DNA of 64,000 nucleotides from Nibrella saemangeumensis (GCF_039541915.1 NZ_BAABHD010000030.1:186001-250000); one strand, 5' to 3'; shown: positions 42,495 through 52,946, counted from the first letter of the stretch. Notes: generated by a model from the letters alone, not told the origin. Numbers and translations: made by a program.

Positions 42495-43379
42495 TTACCA
42501 ACTTTCGACAAGTTTAACTAATTCCTGCCTGCTATACAATTTATCTTCCAATACATCACGCTCAGGGTAAATGATAGATCCAAAAGCCTTCAAAAAGCTT
42601 TTTTCGGAAAAAACTCTAATCCAAACTAAAGTTTTAAATAATAATGGGGCGGTTATTTTATTATGTTTAATCAAAAGTTTATAACGATCTCTATAGTAGA
42701 GAATGACTCTTTTAGAGGTTTTTTGCTTGCTTCCTCCACCAACATGAATAGCAACAACAGAATTCAAAATTGCTTGCTTCCAACCGTTCTGAATTAGTTT
42801 CATCGAAAAATCAACATCGCCTTCAATAAACTCGAAAATTTCATCATACCCCCCTACATCGTCAAAAGCTTTGCGACGAAAAACAGTACATGAAGAATAG
42901 ATAACAAAATCCTTAGAATGCAATTTATCACCAACTATCGAATTGATACGTTGGCCTAAAATTAAGCTCCAAACTGTAGGAATACTCTCTACATTTCCAG
43001 TAAGTTGTCCATCCCCGTCTACAAGCTTAAACCCGAGTGCTCCTAATGAAGGGTCATTTAAAAAAGCAGCAACAATCTGTTCCTCATAATTACTTTGGAG
43101 ATAAGCATCTGAATCTAATAAAAATATTAATTCAGTAGTACTTAAATTTACTCCAATATTTACATTCTTCACATAACCGACTGTGGTAGGGTTTATATGT
43201 ACTCTAACCTTATCGAGAGAGGTTAAAGCACTTATAATCTCTTCATTTGGTACAGATGCATCATCCACAATTATAATTTCTTTTAGGAACTTACCGGAAC
43301 TGTACTGCAGAGCGGCCTTAACAGCCTTATATGCTAAATCCCATGTATTATAGGCTGTCATCACTATAGTAATATCCAT
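42495..43379 (-). CDS. Glycosyltransferase family 2
   Basis: GT-A fold: starts MDITIVMTAYNTWD, then EIIIVDDASVPNEE, and the metal-binding DxD as LLDSDAYLQ. A second acidic site EFIEGDVDFSMKL follows, the ED-like catalytic base region. 294 residues, no membrane segments. Inverting transfer of one sugar from a nucleotide sugar. Confidence 0.9.
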   Translation of the reverse strand: MDITIVMTAYNTWDLAYKAVKAALQYSSGKFLKEIIIVDDASVPNEEIISALTSLDKVRVHINPTTVGYVKNVNIGVNLSTTELIFLLDSDAYLQSNYEEQIVAAFLNDPSLGALGFKLVDGDGQLTGNVESIPTVWSLILGQRINSIVGDKLHSKDFVIYSSCTVFRRKAFDDVGGYDEIFEFIEGDVDFSMKLIQNGWKQAILNSVVAIHVGGGSKQKTSKRVILYYRDRYKLLIKHNKITAPLLFKTLVWIRVFSEKSFLKAFGSIIYPERDVLEDKLYSRQELVKLVESW

Positions 43380-43387
43380 ATGATTGG

Positions 43388-44530
43388 TTATTTTGACAAT
43401 AGATCATTGTAACATTTTCCTATATATTCCCAAGCGAGAAAACTAGAAGCAAACTCTTGATTAAGCTTACCACCAGTTTTATCTTCCATTGCCTTGAGAA
43501 TTAAATATGCTAATTCATCGGGGTTTGTGTAATCTCCTAAATATAAACCTTTTACTTGAGAAAGCAGCTTATCGTTCATATGGCCAGAAGTACCAACTAC
43601 AGGAAGGCCTGCTACTAATGCAGCAGCAAGGGAACCACTCTTTGTACTAGTTCCACCTTCTCCAGAGGAATCTACAGGATCAGGTAAAAAAAAGACATCG
43701 CTACTTCGAAGAAGGCGGTATACATCCCTATTGGGAAGGTGACCTGTAATAATTATTTTGTCTTTAAGAGAATCAAACAAACATAAACCTTCAGGAGATA
43801 AACGAAGCACTCCACAGATTAGAAGTTTGACTTCAGGACGCTTCCTAACTAACTTACAAAACACCTGAATCAAGGTATCTTGATCTCGATTACCAAAGGT
43901 ACTGATAATAGATTCACCATTTGGAGCTAACTCATTTCGAGTTGATACAATTTGTTCATCAGGAATATGGAATGGCAAAATATTTGAACCTATTGGAATA
44001 AGATGAATAGGCTTATCAGTACGAGTTTGGAGTAAGCTATAGGTAATATCTATGCTGACCACAATTAAATTTGCCACCTGTGCCAGTTTAGTACAAATCC
44101 ATCGTTGAGCTAAAGCCGATATCAAATGCTTAAACGGCCAATAAACCATACGTGTATATAGCTCATGAAAAGTAATACATATTCTAGTATCTTGATTCTT
44201 TATCCTAAGAAGCAACAAAGGGAATTCAAATGGTATAGCTAACCGGCTAAATGAGTTCGGCACATACTGCACTAGAAGCCAGTCTGGCTTATACGAATTA
44301 ATAACAGGCTTTATTATAGCTAAATCTGAAAGACTCCAACTTTTAGCTATTGGGAAAACATTATAGTTAAAGCAGCCAGAACTTACCTTCTGTTGTACAA
44401 GTTCACAGTAAGCGCATATGACAGACACATCATGTCCGAGTTGATAAAAGTTGTTCGCGAGATGAAATGTGTAATCTCCAACACCATCAATAGCAGGAGG
44501 AAACTTATTACATATAAAAATAATCTTCAT
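43388..44530 (-). CDS. Glycosyltransferase family 4
   Basis: ATG at 44530 (MKIIFICNKFPPAIDGVGDY) is preferred over a TTG two codons earlier. C-terminal domain with ESIISTFGNRDQDTLIQVF and the donor region LPDPVDSSGEGGTSTKSGS, where the typical E-x-F-G is replaced by a Ser/Gly-rich loop; this deviation makes activity or fold details uncertain. AT-rich. Confidence 0.82.
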   Translation of the reverse strand: MKIIFICNKFPPAIDGVGDYTFHLANNFYQLGHDVSVICAYCELVQQKVSSGCFNYNVFPIAKSWSLSDLAIIKPVINSYKPDWLLVQYVPNSFSRLAIPFEFPLLLLRIKNQDTRICITFHELYTRMVYWPFKHLISALAQRWICTKLAQVANLIVVSIDITYSLLQTRTDKPIHLIPIGSNILPFHIPDEQIVSTRNELAPNGESIISTFGNRDQDTLIQVFCKLVRKRPEVKLLICGVLRLSPEGLCLFDSLKDKIIITGHLPNRDVYRLLRSSDVFFLPDPVDSSGEGGTSTKSGSLAAALVAGLPVVGTSGHMNDKLLSQVKGLYLGDYTNPDELAYLILKAMEDKTGGKLNQEFASSFLAWEYIGKCYNDLLSK

Positions 44531-44538
44531 TAACAAAA

Positions 44539-45651
44539 CTAAATTAGAAAATTAGACAACCTTTTAATTGACACCTCCCAACTTAAGTTAGTCTCATAGT
44601 GGCTCCTCGTGCTATTTCTGAGAGCCATATATTGAGGCCAATTAGAAAAAACAGATTTAATATAAGTAGCAAAATCATTAGGGGAAGAATCTAATAGGAA
44701 AAGTTTACCATTAACACCGTCTTCAATTACATTAGACACACCTCCCACATTATGAGATAAAGAGGGTACTCCAAAATAACTTGCTTCACAAAAAACTATC
44801 CCAAACGGCTCTGAAAAAGTAGGTAATAAAAAGAAAGTTGCCTCATTATAAGCATTAACTATCCTTGAGTACTCTTCAGTATCATCTTTGCTCAGCCTTC
44901 CTAAGAATTTTACGTATTTACTGTTAATATTTTGTTCAGGGCCAATAACTGTGAGTATTGCTTCTAACCCTAAAGAATTTACTGCTTCAGTAATGTCAAT
45001 AGCTTTCTGTAAACCCTTTCTGATATAGTCATATCCAATAAAAAGTAGATTACATTTATTTTTACTTACTTCTTTAGAAAAAGCAGGGAATCGAAGAATA
45101 TTCGCGCCAAAGCCGATGACCTTTACCTTATTAGGATCAACATTGTAAATATTGCGAGCTGAACTCGCTGCCCAATCTGAAGAGTAAACGGCTAAGGTTG
45201 CTCGTGATAGCGCATCATGCTCTGCTTGTAAAGCATCTTTTTGACTAACATTCGCCATACGATCGTAACCCCATGTTTTGATTAGAAGGTCAATAGTAGC
45301 ATCAGTCCAAATAATGATAGGTACAACCGTCTCTAAATATGCAACTTGGTAGGGCCAAAACGTTAAAATGTAGTCAGGCTTAATTCTACGAATGTACTTA
45401 TTTATCTGGTCGTTCTTGTACTCTATATAACTCTTGTTATAATGATAATAATACGGTTGGCGAGCTTTTTGTATAAAATTAAAATAAAACCTAAAAAGAC
45501 TATTCCCAGGGAGAAGCGGCTCTTGTGAGGGAAAAACTTTAGTAACGTCAATTGTCTTCTCTCTCTGAAAGGCATTAAACGCATGATACGGTATTCCAGA
45601 CCAAAGATTAATATCCTCAACATCTTGATATCCAAGTACCGCCAACTTCAT
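44539..45651 (-). CDS. Glycosyltransferase family 4
   Basis: Start at ATG 45651 (MKLAVLGYQDVEDINLW), 10 bp after the upstream stop. C-terminal domain with NLLFIGYDYIRKGLQKAI and PTFSEPFGIVFCEASYFGVP (EX7E). N-terminal half includes an aromatic-rich stretch. One more sugar-adding enzyme of the AT-rich core. Confidence 0.88.
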   Translation of the reverse strand: MKLAVLGYQDVEDINLWSGIPYHAFNAFQREKTIDVTKVFPSQEPLLPGNSLFRFYFNFIQKARQPYYYHYNKSYIEYKNDQINKYIRRIKPDYILTFWPYQVAYLETVVPIIIWTDATIDLLIKTWGYDRMANVSQKDALQAEHDALSRATLAVYSSDWAASSARNIYNVDPNKVKVIGFGANILRFPAFSKEVSKNKCNLLFIGYDYIRKGLQKAIDITEAVNSLGLEAILTVIGPEQNINSKYVKFLGRLSKDDTEEYSRIVNAYNEATFFLLPTFSEPFGIVFCEASYFGVPSLSHNVGGVSNVIEDGVNGKLFLLDSSPNDFATYIKSVFSNWPQYMALRNSTRSHYETNLSWEVSIKRLSNFLI

Positions 45652-45661
45652 AATCGTCTTT

Positions 45662-46780
45662 TCAGCTTGCCTCAATTACTTTATTAAATAAATTCAAATA
45701 TTCAAGTTGTAAGCTATCCCAAGAGTAGTTCTTGTATGCGTAAATTATTCTACTACTCTTGAGCTGCGAACTTTGAGTAATAGGTAAAACCTCTTCAAAT
45801 AAAAGCCTAAGACCTCCGATCTTACTCATATCTGTTTTGTAACAGTAAATGCCTAACAATTCACGTGTCACATCATAATCATGAACTAGAACTGGGAGGC
45901 CAAATGCCAAAGCCTCAATATACACTCTACCAAAGCCCTCTCTTAGAGAGGCTAATACAAAATAATCTGCAACTTGATAAAACAAACTTATTTCATTAGG
46001 CTGAACTCTACTATGTTTAAAATTTTCGCCTAACTTTTCTTTACCATAGGTGATTACTTTATCTGATTCACTTTCAGTCTCACCTACAATTAATAAAAAT
46101 ATATCATTCCTATTTAAAGAAGCTACCTCCTCAATAACATAATTCATTCTCTTGTGGTAGCTATTCACAGCCCCAACAGTAACTATAATCATTTTATCAA
46201 GAGGTAGCTCAAGAGCAAGTCTTAGATCCGCTTTAGCTGGCTTTTCCAGAGAAGGTTCTATAAAAAACCCATATGGAACATATAATTGCGTTTCTCTTTT
46301 CTCTCCTTGTCTAATTGCCTTCTCTCTGTATGTATTCAGACATTGATGAACAAAATCAAATTTGTACGGGGGGTCTAATGGTAAACCGTTGGAAAAAACA
46401 AGCTTATATTTAAACCCTTTAGGTATAAGACTTCTAAAATTTAAAAGAAATATACCAAAATAATAATCAGAGAAAAATATAATCTTAGGCTTATACTTGA
46501 AAATTTTTGGTATAATGCTTATGAAAAAAGTAAACTGTTCCACCATGTAAGGGTCTCTTCTGATTATTCTGCCTATTAATTTAGCGAGTAGGCCCTTCCT
46601 CTTAAAATTCCATAGTGTGAATTCTCTCTTCGCTTTATCATTTTTCCCAGCACCTTTAAATAACATGAAGCAAATTCCATTGTCTTTATTTATTGAGTCA
46701 AACAGAGCACGAGAGAAAGTCTCAAACCCTCTATAAATATTCCCAATTCCTGAGCAAGCAATAAATACCTTCTTCTCCAT
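45662..46780 (-). CDS. Glycosyltransferase family 4
   Basis: ATG at 46780 (MEKKVFIACSGIGNIYRG) follows the upstream stop; an ATG at 46792 overlaps it by 4 bp. C-terminal domain has MIIVTVGAVNSYHKRMNYVI and ASLREGFGRVYIEALAFGLP (EX7E). The product has many Lys and Phe residues, in line with the AT-rich DNA. Confidence 0.88.
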   Translation of the reverse strand: MEKKVFIACSGIGNIYRGFETFSRALFDSINKDNGICFMLFKGAGKNDKAKREFTLWNFKRKGLLAKLIGRIIRRDPYMVEQFTFFISIIPKIFKYKPKIIFFSDYYFGIFLLNFRSLIPKGFKYKLVFSNGLPLDPPYKFDFVHQCLNTYREKAIRQGEKRETQLYVPYGFFIEPSLEKPAKADLRLALELPLDKMIIVTVGAVNSYHKRMNYVIEEVASLNRNDIFLLIVGETESESDKVITYGKEKLGENFKHSRVQPNEISLFYQVADYFVLASLREGFGRVYIEALAFGLPVLVHDYDVTRELLGIYCYKTDMSKIGGLRLLFEEVLPITQSSQLKSSRIIYAYKNYSWDSLQLEYLNLFNKVIEAS

Positions 46781-46788
46781 TCTTAACT

Positions 46789-47748
46789 TCACTTTGTAAA
46801 ACAGTAAAACGACTTTTTTACTCCTCTAATAAGGTATAAAGTCGGGTTACTATACTTGTAAAAAATATTAAGAATACTTTTCATATACTTAATCCAGAGA
46901 ATAATTCTAGAAGCTCGCGTGTACTTTATCCCGCTAATTTCATGCTCAAGAAGATCCACATATGTGCGTTTTACAATGTCGGTTTCATCCTTAAATAAAA
47001 CTTTAACTTCTCTGTAAACTGCTCTCGCAGATTTTAAGTAGCGTAATGTTCTTATCTCAGTACTCTCATATTTTATATGTCCTTCTGAATACGCCTTTTC
47101 ATGTCTCCTAAAAGTACTTAAAACCTTATTCAATATATAAACTCTTCCTCTAGTTAATGTATAAAAGAATAAAAAGTAATCAATGTACATATCTATATCC
47201 TCCATGATAATTGAACTCTTTATAATTGACATTCTACAAGAAAAGCAGGATCCCATACAAAAAGTAACTCCGTTGAACATGCTTTTTCTATAAAGGTCGA
47301 TTCCAATCATTGAACGATTAACATAATGGTGTTTATGTAACTGTGGAATGGATACATTATTTTTTACTTCCCACCTGTTAGGCACATGACTAACCTGTAC
47401 TACATCTGGATAATTATTGTATATTTGAATGGTGTCTTCAATACAATTTGGGTGATAGAAATCATCAGCGTCTAGGTTGAACAAATAGTCTCCAGTACTT
47501 AACTCTATACCTTTTTTTGTTGCGCTTGCCTTACCTTCATTATTCTGATAATAATATTTAATGTTACTCTTTTTCTCTAAGTATTTTTTAACTAGGGCCT
47601 GTGTGTTGTCACTGGACCCATCATCTACGATCACTATCTCTACTTTATCCTGTGGGTATGTCTGATTACAAACGCTTTCTATTGCATCACCAATGTATTG
47701 GCCATAGTTATACGTAACTATAAGTACTGTAACATTTGGAAAATTCAT
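46789..47748 (-). CDS. Glycosyltransferase family 2
   Basis: Starts MNFPNVTVLIVTYNYGQYIG, then VEIVIVDDGSSDNTQ and the DxD in FNLDADDFYHP. 319 residues with a C-terminal helical region that may bind the membrane. The start is 3 bp after the methyltransferase stop. Confidence 0.92.
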   Translation of the reverse strand: MNFPNVTVLIVTYNYGQYIGDAIESVCNQTYPQDKVEIVIVDDGSSDNTQALVKKYLEKKSNIKYYYQNNEGKASATKKGIELSTGDYLFNLDADDFYHPNCIEDTIQIYNNYPDVVQVSHVPNRWEVKNNVSIPQLHKHHYVNRSMIGIDLYRKSMFNGVTFCMGSCFSCRMSIIKSSIIMEDIDMYIDYFLFFYTLTRGRVYILNKVLSTFRRHEKAYSEGHIKYESTEIRTLRYLKSARAVYREVKVLFKDETDIVKRTYVDLLEHEISGIKYTRASRIILWIKYMKSILNIFYKYSNPTLYLIRGVKKSFYCFTK

Positions 47749-47751
47749 AAT

Positions 47752-48426
47752 CTATTTTTTTACTGCAACTATAGCAAACTGCATAAATTTAAACTCATCA
47801 AGATATCCATTGGTAATAAGATTGAGAGCTTTAAATTTCTTTGATTTAATATTACAATTTATGCCTTCTATAATTTCTATGTTATACCCACTTTCATTAA
47901 AGAGCCTTTCTATACTTCTTTTGGTAAAAAACCTTAAATGTGTTTTATCTAAAATGCCATGTTCAGAATATTTAAAGTCTTTATCTCTGAGAATAGAATA
48001 TATATTTTGAAAATTTAAAAAATTCGGTATGGACGCCACAACTTTACCCCCTTGAGTTAACAACATTCTTAAATCTTTTAATAACGTATACGGATCTATT
48101 AGATGCTCCAGGACATCGTTAAAAATAACCACATCGTATTTATTTTCCATACCTTCGCTGCTACTTATAAACTCTTCTGCCGTTATTTCATAAACATAGT
48201 TTAACCGGGTCCTTGCGATATTTGCATATTTACTTAATGGTTCAACACCTATATAATTGCAATCAAACTTCTCTTTCACTTTTGCAGCAAAGCTCCCATC
48301 GGCGCATCCAAACTCCAGTATATTTTTCACACCAGTATCAATGTACCTTAACATTTCCGGCCTTGGATAACTATAATAAAACTCCTTATTAACTATGGGC
48401 TTTTCACTTTTCATCTTGAACGTCAT
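47752..48426 (-). CDS. Class I SAM-dependent methyltransferase
   Basis: Motif I is NILEFGCADGSFAAKVKE, the post-I acidic position lies in YIGVEPLSKYA, and VVIFNDVLEHLIDP is the strand-4 motif of methyltransferase type 11/12 proteins. 224 residues. Its place directly after wzt (15-bp gap) recalls chain-capping methyltransferases that work with Wzt to stop elongation before ABC export; here this is inference. Confidence 0.88.
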   Translation of the reverse strand: MTFKMKSEKPIVNKEFYYSYPRPEMLRYIDTGVKNILEFGCADGSFAAKVKEKFDCNYIGVEPLSKYANIARTRLNYVYEITAEEFISSSEGMENKYDVVIFNDVLEHLIDPYTLLKDLRMLLTQGGKVVASIPNFLNFQNIYSILRDKDFKYSEHGILDKTHLRFFTKRSIERLFNESGYNIEIIEGINCNIKSKKFKALNLITNGYLDEFKFMQFAIVAVKK

Positions 48427-48441
48427 AAATAATTACACTGC

Positions 48442-49644
48442 CTAAAGCCAAGTGTACTTACCAAACACTTTGCCATAATCGTAATCTCCATGTACATTGA
48501 GTTTTGAACCGTTATCTACTACTTCAAAAGTACATACATCATCAACTATATCAATTTGAACAACTTGCGGCTTATGGATAAACGCTTTTATTGTGTATCG
48601 CCCTCTCACCAAAAATTCTCTCTCAATTCTAATAATCATATTCTCTTTCCTTATAACACCAGATTCAGCAGCAAAAACCTTCGACTTGTCTGAGCTTAGT
48701 ACTAAAAGGAAAATATTATAATCATGTTTTTCTTGAGAAACGTTAAAACCAATATTAAAGCTTATGTAAATTGGTTCATCATGTAAGAATATCCCTTTCC
48801 TATTGCCATTCTCATCACATATAGTAATTTTTTTAAAAAAAAGATCGCTACTTTTAGTTATTTTGCTCTCATAAAGTGCTTCCTTAGCTAAATTATTTTG
48901 TAAATATTTATCTATTACAATGGATGTATTATCCTGTGAAACTATTTTACCATTCTCTAGTAGTATAGACTTTGCGCACAAATTCCTCAATGCGCCTGTA
49001 TTATGACTTACAAATAATACTGTCCTTCCACTTTTACTCACCTCATCCATTTTTCCCATACATCTTTTCTGGAATTCTGCATCACCTACAGCTAACACTT
49101 CATCAATTACAAGAATTTCAGGTTCTAGATGCGCGGCTACTGCAAACGCTAATCTTAACTGCATTCCACTCGAGTATCTTTTCAAAGGAGTATCAAGAAA
49201 GTATTCTACTCCGCTAAAGTCAACTATTGCATCAAATTGATCTTCTATTTCCCACTTGCGTAAACCGAGAATCGAGCCATTCAGGAATATATTCTCTCTT
49301 CCTGTTAACTCAGGATGAAATCCAGTTCCTACTTCTAACAGACTCGCCACCCTCCCCCGGCACGTGATCCATCCCTTTGTTGGAGGAGTAATTTTCGATA
49401 AAATTTTGAGCAGTGTTGATTTACCAGCTCCGTTGCGACCGATTATTCCAATACTTTCCCCTGGATAAATATCAAAAGTTATGTCCTTAAGCGCCCAGAA
49501 TTCAGCATCCTCCCATTGTTGCTTAACTCGTTTAGATACTGCTCTGAAGGGATTTGATAAGACATCTCTGAGGGCCAGATAACGATCCCGCTCACCTACT
49601 CTATACTTTTTAGAAAGATTCCTTACCTCTATTATTGGCTTCAT
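48442..49644 (-). CDS. Polysaccharide ABC transporter ATP-binding protein with C-terminal carbohydrate-binding domain (Wzt-like)
   Basis: Walker A IIGRNGAGKSTLLKIL, signature YSSGMQLRLAFA, Walker B ILVIDEVLAVGDAEF, then the H-loop VSHNTGA. After about residue 250 comes an extra domain of about 140 residues predicted to be a beta-sandwich (Wzt-C), which in known systems recognises the modified non-reducing end of the finished chain. This implies end-cap-dependent export. Paired with the permease gene directly upstream. Confidence 0.92.
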   Translation of the reverse strand: MKPIIEVRNLSKKYRVGERDRYLALRDVLSNPFRAVSKRVKQQWEDAEFWALKDITFDIYPGESIGIIGRNGAGKSTLLKILSKITPPTKGWITCRGRVASLLEVGTGFHPELTGRENIFLNGSILGLRKWEIEDQFDAIVDFSGVEYFLDTPLKRYSSGMQLRLAFAVAAHLEPEILVIDEVLAVGDAEFQKRCMGKMDEVSKSGRTVLFVSHNTGALRNLCAKSILLENGKIVSQDNTSIVIDKYLQNNLAKEALYESKITKSSDLFFKKITICDENGNRKGIFLHDEPIYISFNIGFNVSQEKHDYNIFLLVLSSDKSKVFAAESGVIRKENMIIRIEREFLVRGRYTIKAFIHKPQVVQIDIVDDVCTFEVVDNGSKLNVHGDYDYGKVFGKYTWL

Positions 49645-49686
49645 TCCTTAAACACCTTCGTAATCTCCCTTACCTACCCAACTTTT

Positions 49687-50571
49687 CTAAGCTAAATCAG
49701 CGAAATAGGCTTCTGTCTTCCTGAATACATAAATTCCCACCATAAACAAAAGAATAGCTGAACCTACACTGATGCTTACCAGATCCCAGCGTATTGAGCT
49801 ACTCAGGAAAGCGGCCCGGGATAAATTAATGGCACCTGCCATAGGGTTCAGTGCAATTACATACTGAGCCGTTTCTGAACGAAATATCGATGTCGAATAC
49901 ACTACTGGATTAATAAACATCAGAAACTGAATCAAAAACGGAATCGTATACTGAAAATCCCGATACTTTACATTTAGTGCAGCTAGCAGTGTACCCAGAC
50001 CGAATGTAGCTATTACTGTTAATATCAGGCTGAACGGCAACAGTAATATTATCCGAGCCAGATTGACAGATTGATGATAGTAGAGAAGCAAACCACTGTA
50101 AACGACTAGCGCCATTACAAAATCGAATACACTTACTAAAATTGCCGACATAGGTATAATAAGTCGGGGAAAATAGATCTTTCGGATAATATTGGCATTA
50201 GTTACCATACTATTAGCCGAGCTTTGCAGTCCACTGGCAAATATATTCCAGAACAACAGTCCTGAATAGGCAAATACAGGATAGGGTATGCCGTCTGTCT
50301 CGACGTTGAGCCCTTTTCCAAATACCAACGTAAATACGACAACTAGTGCTAACGGCTGCAGAATAGCCCATAAAAAGCCTAAAGCAGCCTGCTTGTATTT
50401 AACTTTTATATCACGCCAGGTAAAGAAGTAAAATAGTTCACGGTAGTGCCAGAGTTCCTCCAGGCCCAGCGAAAAACGAGCTGGAGGTTCAATTCTGTAT
50501 TCAACCGGGTACAGATCTTTCAGGTCTTCTACCTCCTGGTTTATTGGTTCAAATTGATTTTCCGTTACCAT
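49687..50571 (-). CDS. Polysaccharide ABC transporter permease (Wzm-like)
   Basis: 294 residues with six membrane helices and the ABC-2 type export domain: LFYFFTWRDIKVKYKQAALG at the start of the membrane domain, then FTLVFGKGLN and NPMAGAINLSRAAFL. It forms the channel that moves the undecaprenyl-linked polysaccharide across the inner membrane, powered by the Wzt-like protein. GC content rises again from here to the right, so this gene marks the border of the AT-rich core. Confidence 0.92.
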   Translation of the reverse strand: MVTENQFEPINQEVEDLKDLYPVEYRIEPPARFSLGLEELWHYRELFYFFTWRDIKVKYKQAALGFLWAILQPLALVVVFTLVFGKGLNVETDGIPYPVFAYSGLLFWNIFASGLQSSANSMVTNANIIRKIYFPRLIIPMSAILVSVFDFVMALVVYSGLLLYYHQSVNLARIILLLPFSLILTVIATFGLGTLLAALNVKYRDFQYTIPFLIQFLMFINPVVYSTSIFRSETAQYVIALNPMAGAINLSRAAFLSSSIRWDLVSISVGSAILLFMVGIYVFRKTEAYFADLA

Positions 50572-50573
50572 TC

Positions 50574-52946
50574 CTATACTTTATCTTTTAGCCGGATAAA
50601 TCGATTATACCAATGCCCTGCCTTACCGTTTACTTTTTCTTCAACGTGATAACCGTTTCGATAGTCATAGCTATACCCATCGTATCCGTAGCCATAGCTA
50701 TAATCGAAATCTTTGCCCGCCTGAATACCATTGACGAGTAAAGCCAGATTTTTAAACCGCTTCTCCTTATAGTAAGCCGCTACGTTTCTTAAATATGATT
50801 TGTTGGTGTAGAGGTATCGAAGTACATACAGCGTAATGTCGGCATGAGGGGCCAATATTTGCGCATCGCTTACCAGCCCTATCGGTGGTGTGTCAATCAG
50901 GATTACGTCAAACTGCTGTCGTAGTTCAGCAAATAACTGCCGCATTCGGCTGCTGCTGAGTAGCTCTGACGGGTTAGGAGGTACCGGCCCACAGGGTAAA
51001 AAGTATAAATCTTGATAATCAACTACGGATTGGACAATTGACTCTAGCTCTACCTGGCCGGCCAAATAGTTGGACAGGCCAAAGGTTTTATCACCATTCA
51101 GATAGCGATGAAGCTTAGGTTTGCGCATATCCAATTCGAGCAGAATCACTCGCTTTCCTGTAAAAGCCAGACTAGCCCCCAGGTTTAAGGATATAAATGA
51201 TTTACCTTCTCCACTGACGCTGGAGGTGATCAGGATACATCGGCTTCCGTCGTTAGCAGTATCAAAAAACTGCAAATTGGTACGGAGTGTACGAATCTGC
51301 TCCGCCAATATAGTCCGGCTGGTAGCTGTAATCTGCAATGGATCGGTAGTGTTAGACTGAATGATTTCACCTACAATTGGAGCTTCAACAGCAGCTTCGA
51401 CCTGTGCCTTCCGGCTGAGTTTAGTATTTAGGAAATCAGCCAGCCAGAAACCCGCCACTGGAATCAATAGACCCAGCACCAGCGCAAAGGCGTAGAAGTT
51501 TTTCTTGACTGGCCGACTGGGATTATGATTGGCAAGGGCCGGGTCGACTACCCGAATGTTGGAAACCGCAGCCGCGTAGGATAAAGCTGTTTCCTCTCGC
51601 TTCTGCAGCAGAAAATTGTACAGGTTAGTTTTGATGCCCAGACGCCGGGATATTTCCAGCAAAACCCGCTCTTTTTCGGGTACAGTCCGAATCAGGCTTT
51701 CAACCTGCCGGTTATTTGTCTGAAGTTTTTGCTGGTTATTCACCAGAATTTTGCGCAGGGCACTAATGTTGTCGGCAAGGTTTGCTTTGGTTAGTCGGAT
51801 CTGGTTGTCCAAGGCTTCTACGGCCGGGGTTGTTTCCGGCACGGTTTTAACTAATTTTTCGCGCTGTACTTCCAGATCCAATACTGTTCCTACCAAAACG
51901 TTGAGAGTAGGATCAGCCAGCCCAAGTGTAGCCGGTGCCAGATTACTACGGCTGGTTTTGCCACCTATATATCTGTCTAACTCCTGAAGCGCCCCAAGCT
52001 GCAGATTGATTGTACTGAGTTCTTTATCTGTCTCCTGTGCTTTAGCGAGGAATAAAGAAGACTCAGCACTAAGATCAACAATACCAGCCCTCGCTTTATA
52101 GCTCTGTACTTCTCTCTCTACATCGCGCAGTTCATTACTGATAATTCCCAGTCGGTCCTCCACAAAACGCAGTGTATTGGTAGCGACTTGGTTCTTTTGC
52201 TGAAGCGAAACCAGATCATAAAAATGGATTAGTCGGTTTAGGTATGCTTCCCCCCTATCAGGTGCGGTATCCTCCAGATTAAGGTATAGCACTGATGATG
52301 ATCGGCTGGCTTGAGATACCCGCAGTCGGTCTACATAAGACTTTACAGTCACATTTTTAGGGCGTAGAGTAATCTGTAGTGTATTATAATGGATCGGTAC
52401 AGAATCATTTCGTTGAAGGGTTACACGACCCAAGGGTGTTTGCACCGGGCGATTATACGGATGAGAAACCTCGTCAATAACAATCTCTTGTTCTCTCAAC
52501 TCCACCTCAAAGGGTTCATCATAGGCGGATGGATCAGGAGAGTGAACTAGCAGTTTAACAGGAGATCTCTTAAAAATGTCTTTTGTTTTGAGACCATCCT
52601 TTACTGTATAATCGACATCAAGACCTAAATTTTCAACCACTTTACGAGCTAACGTATACGATCTCAGTATTTCAATTTCATTCTCCACAATTTTTGCTGA
52701 AGAAAAGATGTCGAGTTGCTGCATAAACTCTCGATTACCGGCTTCAGCGGCATTTTCATCATCCAGAATGACTATACTGGCCCGGACGTTGTAGCTGTAC
52801 TTTAATGGAGTAACAACAAAAAAGGTAACCACCAGTGCTACCAGTACGGAAAGCAGAAACCAATACCAGTTTCTAACATACTTCTGGAGCAGAAACCGAA
52901 AGTAATCTTTGTTAATGTCAGACGACTTATTAAGAAGTTCTGTCAT
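50574..52946 (-). CDS. Polysaccharide co-polymerase with tyrosine autokinase (Wzc/CapAB type)
   Basis: The N-terminal Wzz domain spans a membrane helix (about residues 29-50) and a long periplasmic coiled-coil region (about 255-460), then a second helix (about 478-500, ALVLGLLIPVAGFWLADF). The cytoplasmic BY-kinase has Walker A SSVSGEGKSFISLN, Walker A' LLELDMRKPKL and Walker B VILIDTPPIGL. The tail has a tyrosine cluster (DYSYGYGYDGYSYDY), the autophosphorylation site. It controls chain length and couples to the Wza-like exporter gene 14 bp downstream. The CapC-type phosphatase at 27654 should reverse its phosphorylation. Confidence 0.95.
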   Translation of the reverse strand: MTELLNKSSDINKDYFRFLLQKYVRNWYWFLLSVLVALVVTFFVVTPLKYSYNVRASIVILDDENAAEAGNREFMQQLDIFSSAKIVENEIEILRSYTLARKVVENLGLDVDYTVKDGLKTKDIFKRSPVKLLVHSPDPSAYDEPFEVELREQEIVIDEVSHPYNRPVQTPLGRVTLQRNDSVPIHYNTLQITLRPKNVTVKSYVDRLRVSQASRSSSVLYLNLEDTAPDRGEAYLNRLIHFYDLVSLQQKNQVATNTLRFVEDRLGIISNELRDVEREVQSYKARAGIVDLSAESSLFLAKAQETDKELSTINLQLGALQELDRYIGGKTSRSNLAPATLGLADPTLNVLVGTVLDLEVQREKLVKTVPETTPAVEALDNQIRLTKANLADNISALRKILVNNQQKLQTNNRQVESLIRTVPEKERVLLEISRRLGIKTNLYNFLLQKREETALSYAAAVSNIRVVDPALANHNPSRPVKKNFYAFALVLGLLIPVAGFWLADFLNTKLSRKAQVEAAVEAPIVGEIIQSNTTDPLQITATSRTILAEQIRTLRTNLQFFDTANDGSRCILITSSVSGEGKSFISLNLGASLAFTGKRVILLELDMRKPKLHRYLNGDKTFGLSNYLAGQVELESIVQSVVDYQDLYFLPCGPVPPNPSELLSSSRMRQLFAELRQQFDVILIDTPPIGLVSDAQILAPHADITLYVLRYLYTNKSYLRNVAAYYKEKRFKNLALLVNGIQAGKDFDYSYGYGYDGYSYDYRNGYHVEEKVNGKAGHWYNRFIRLKDKV

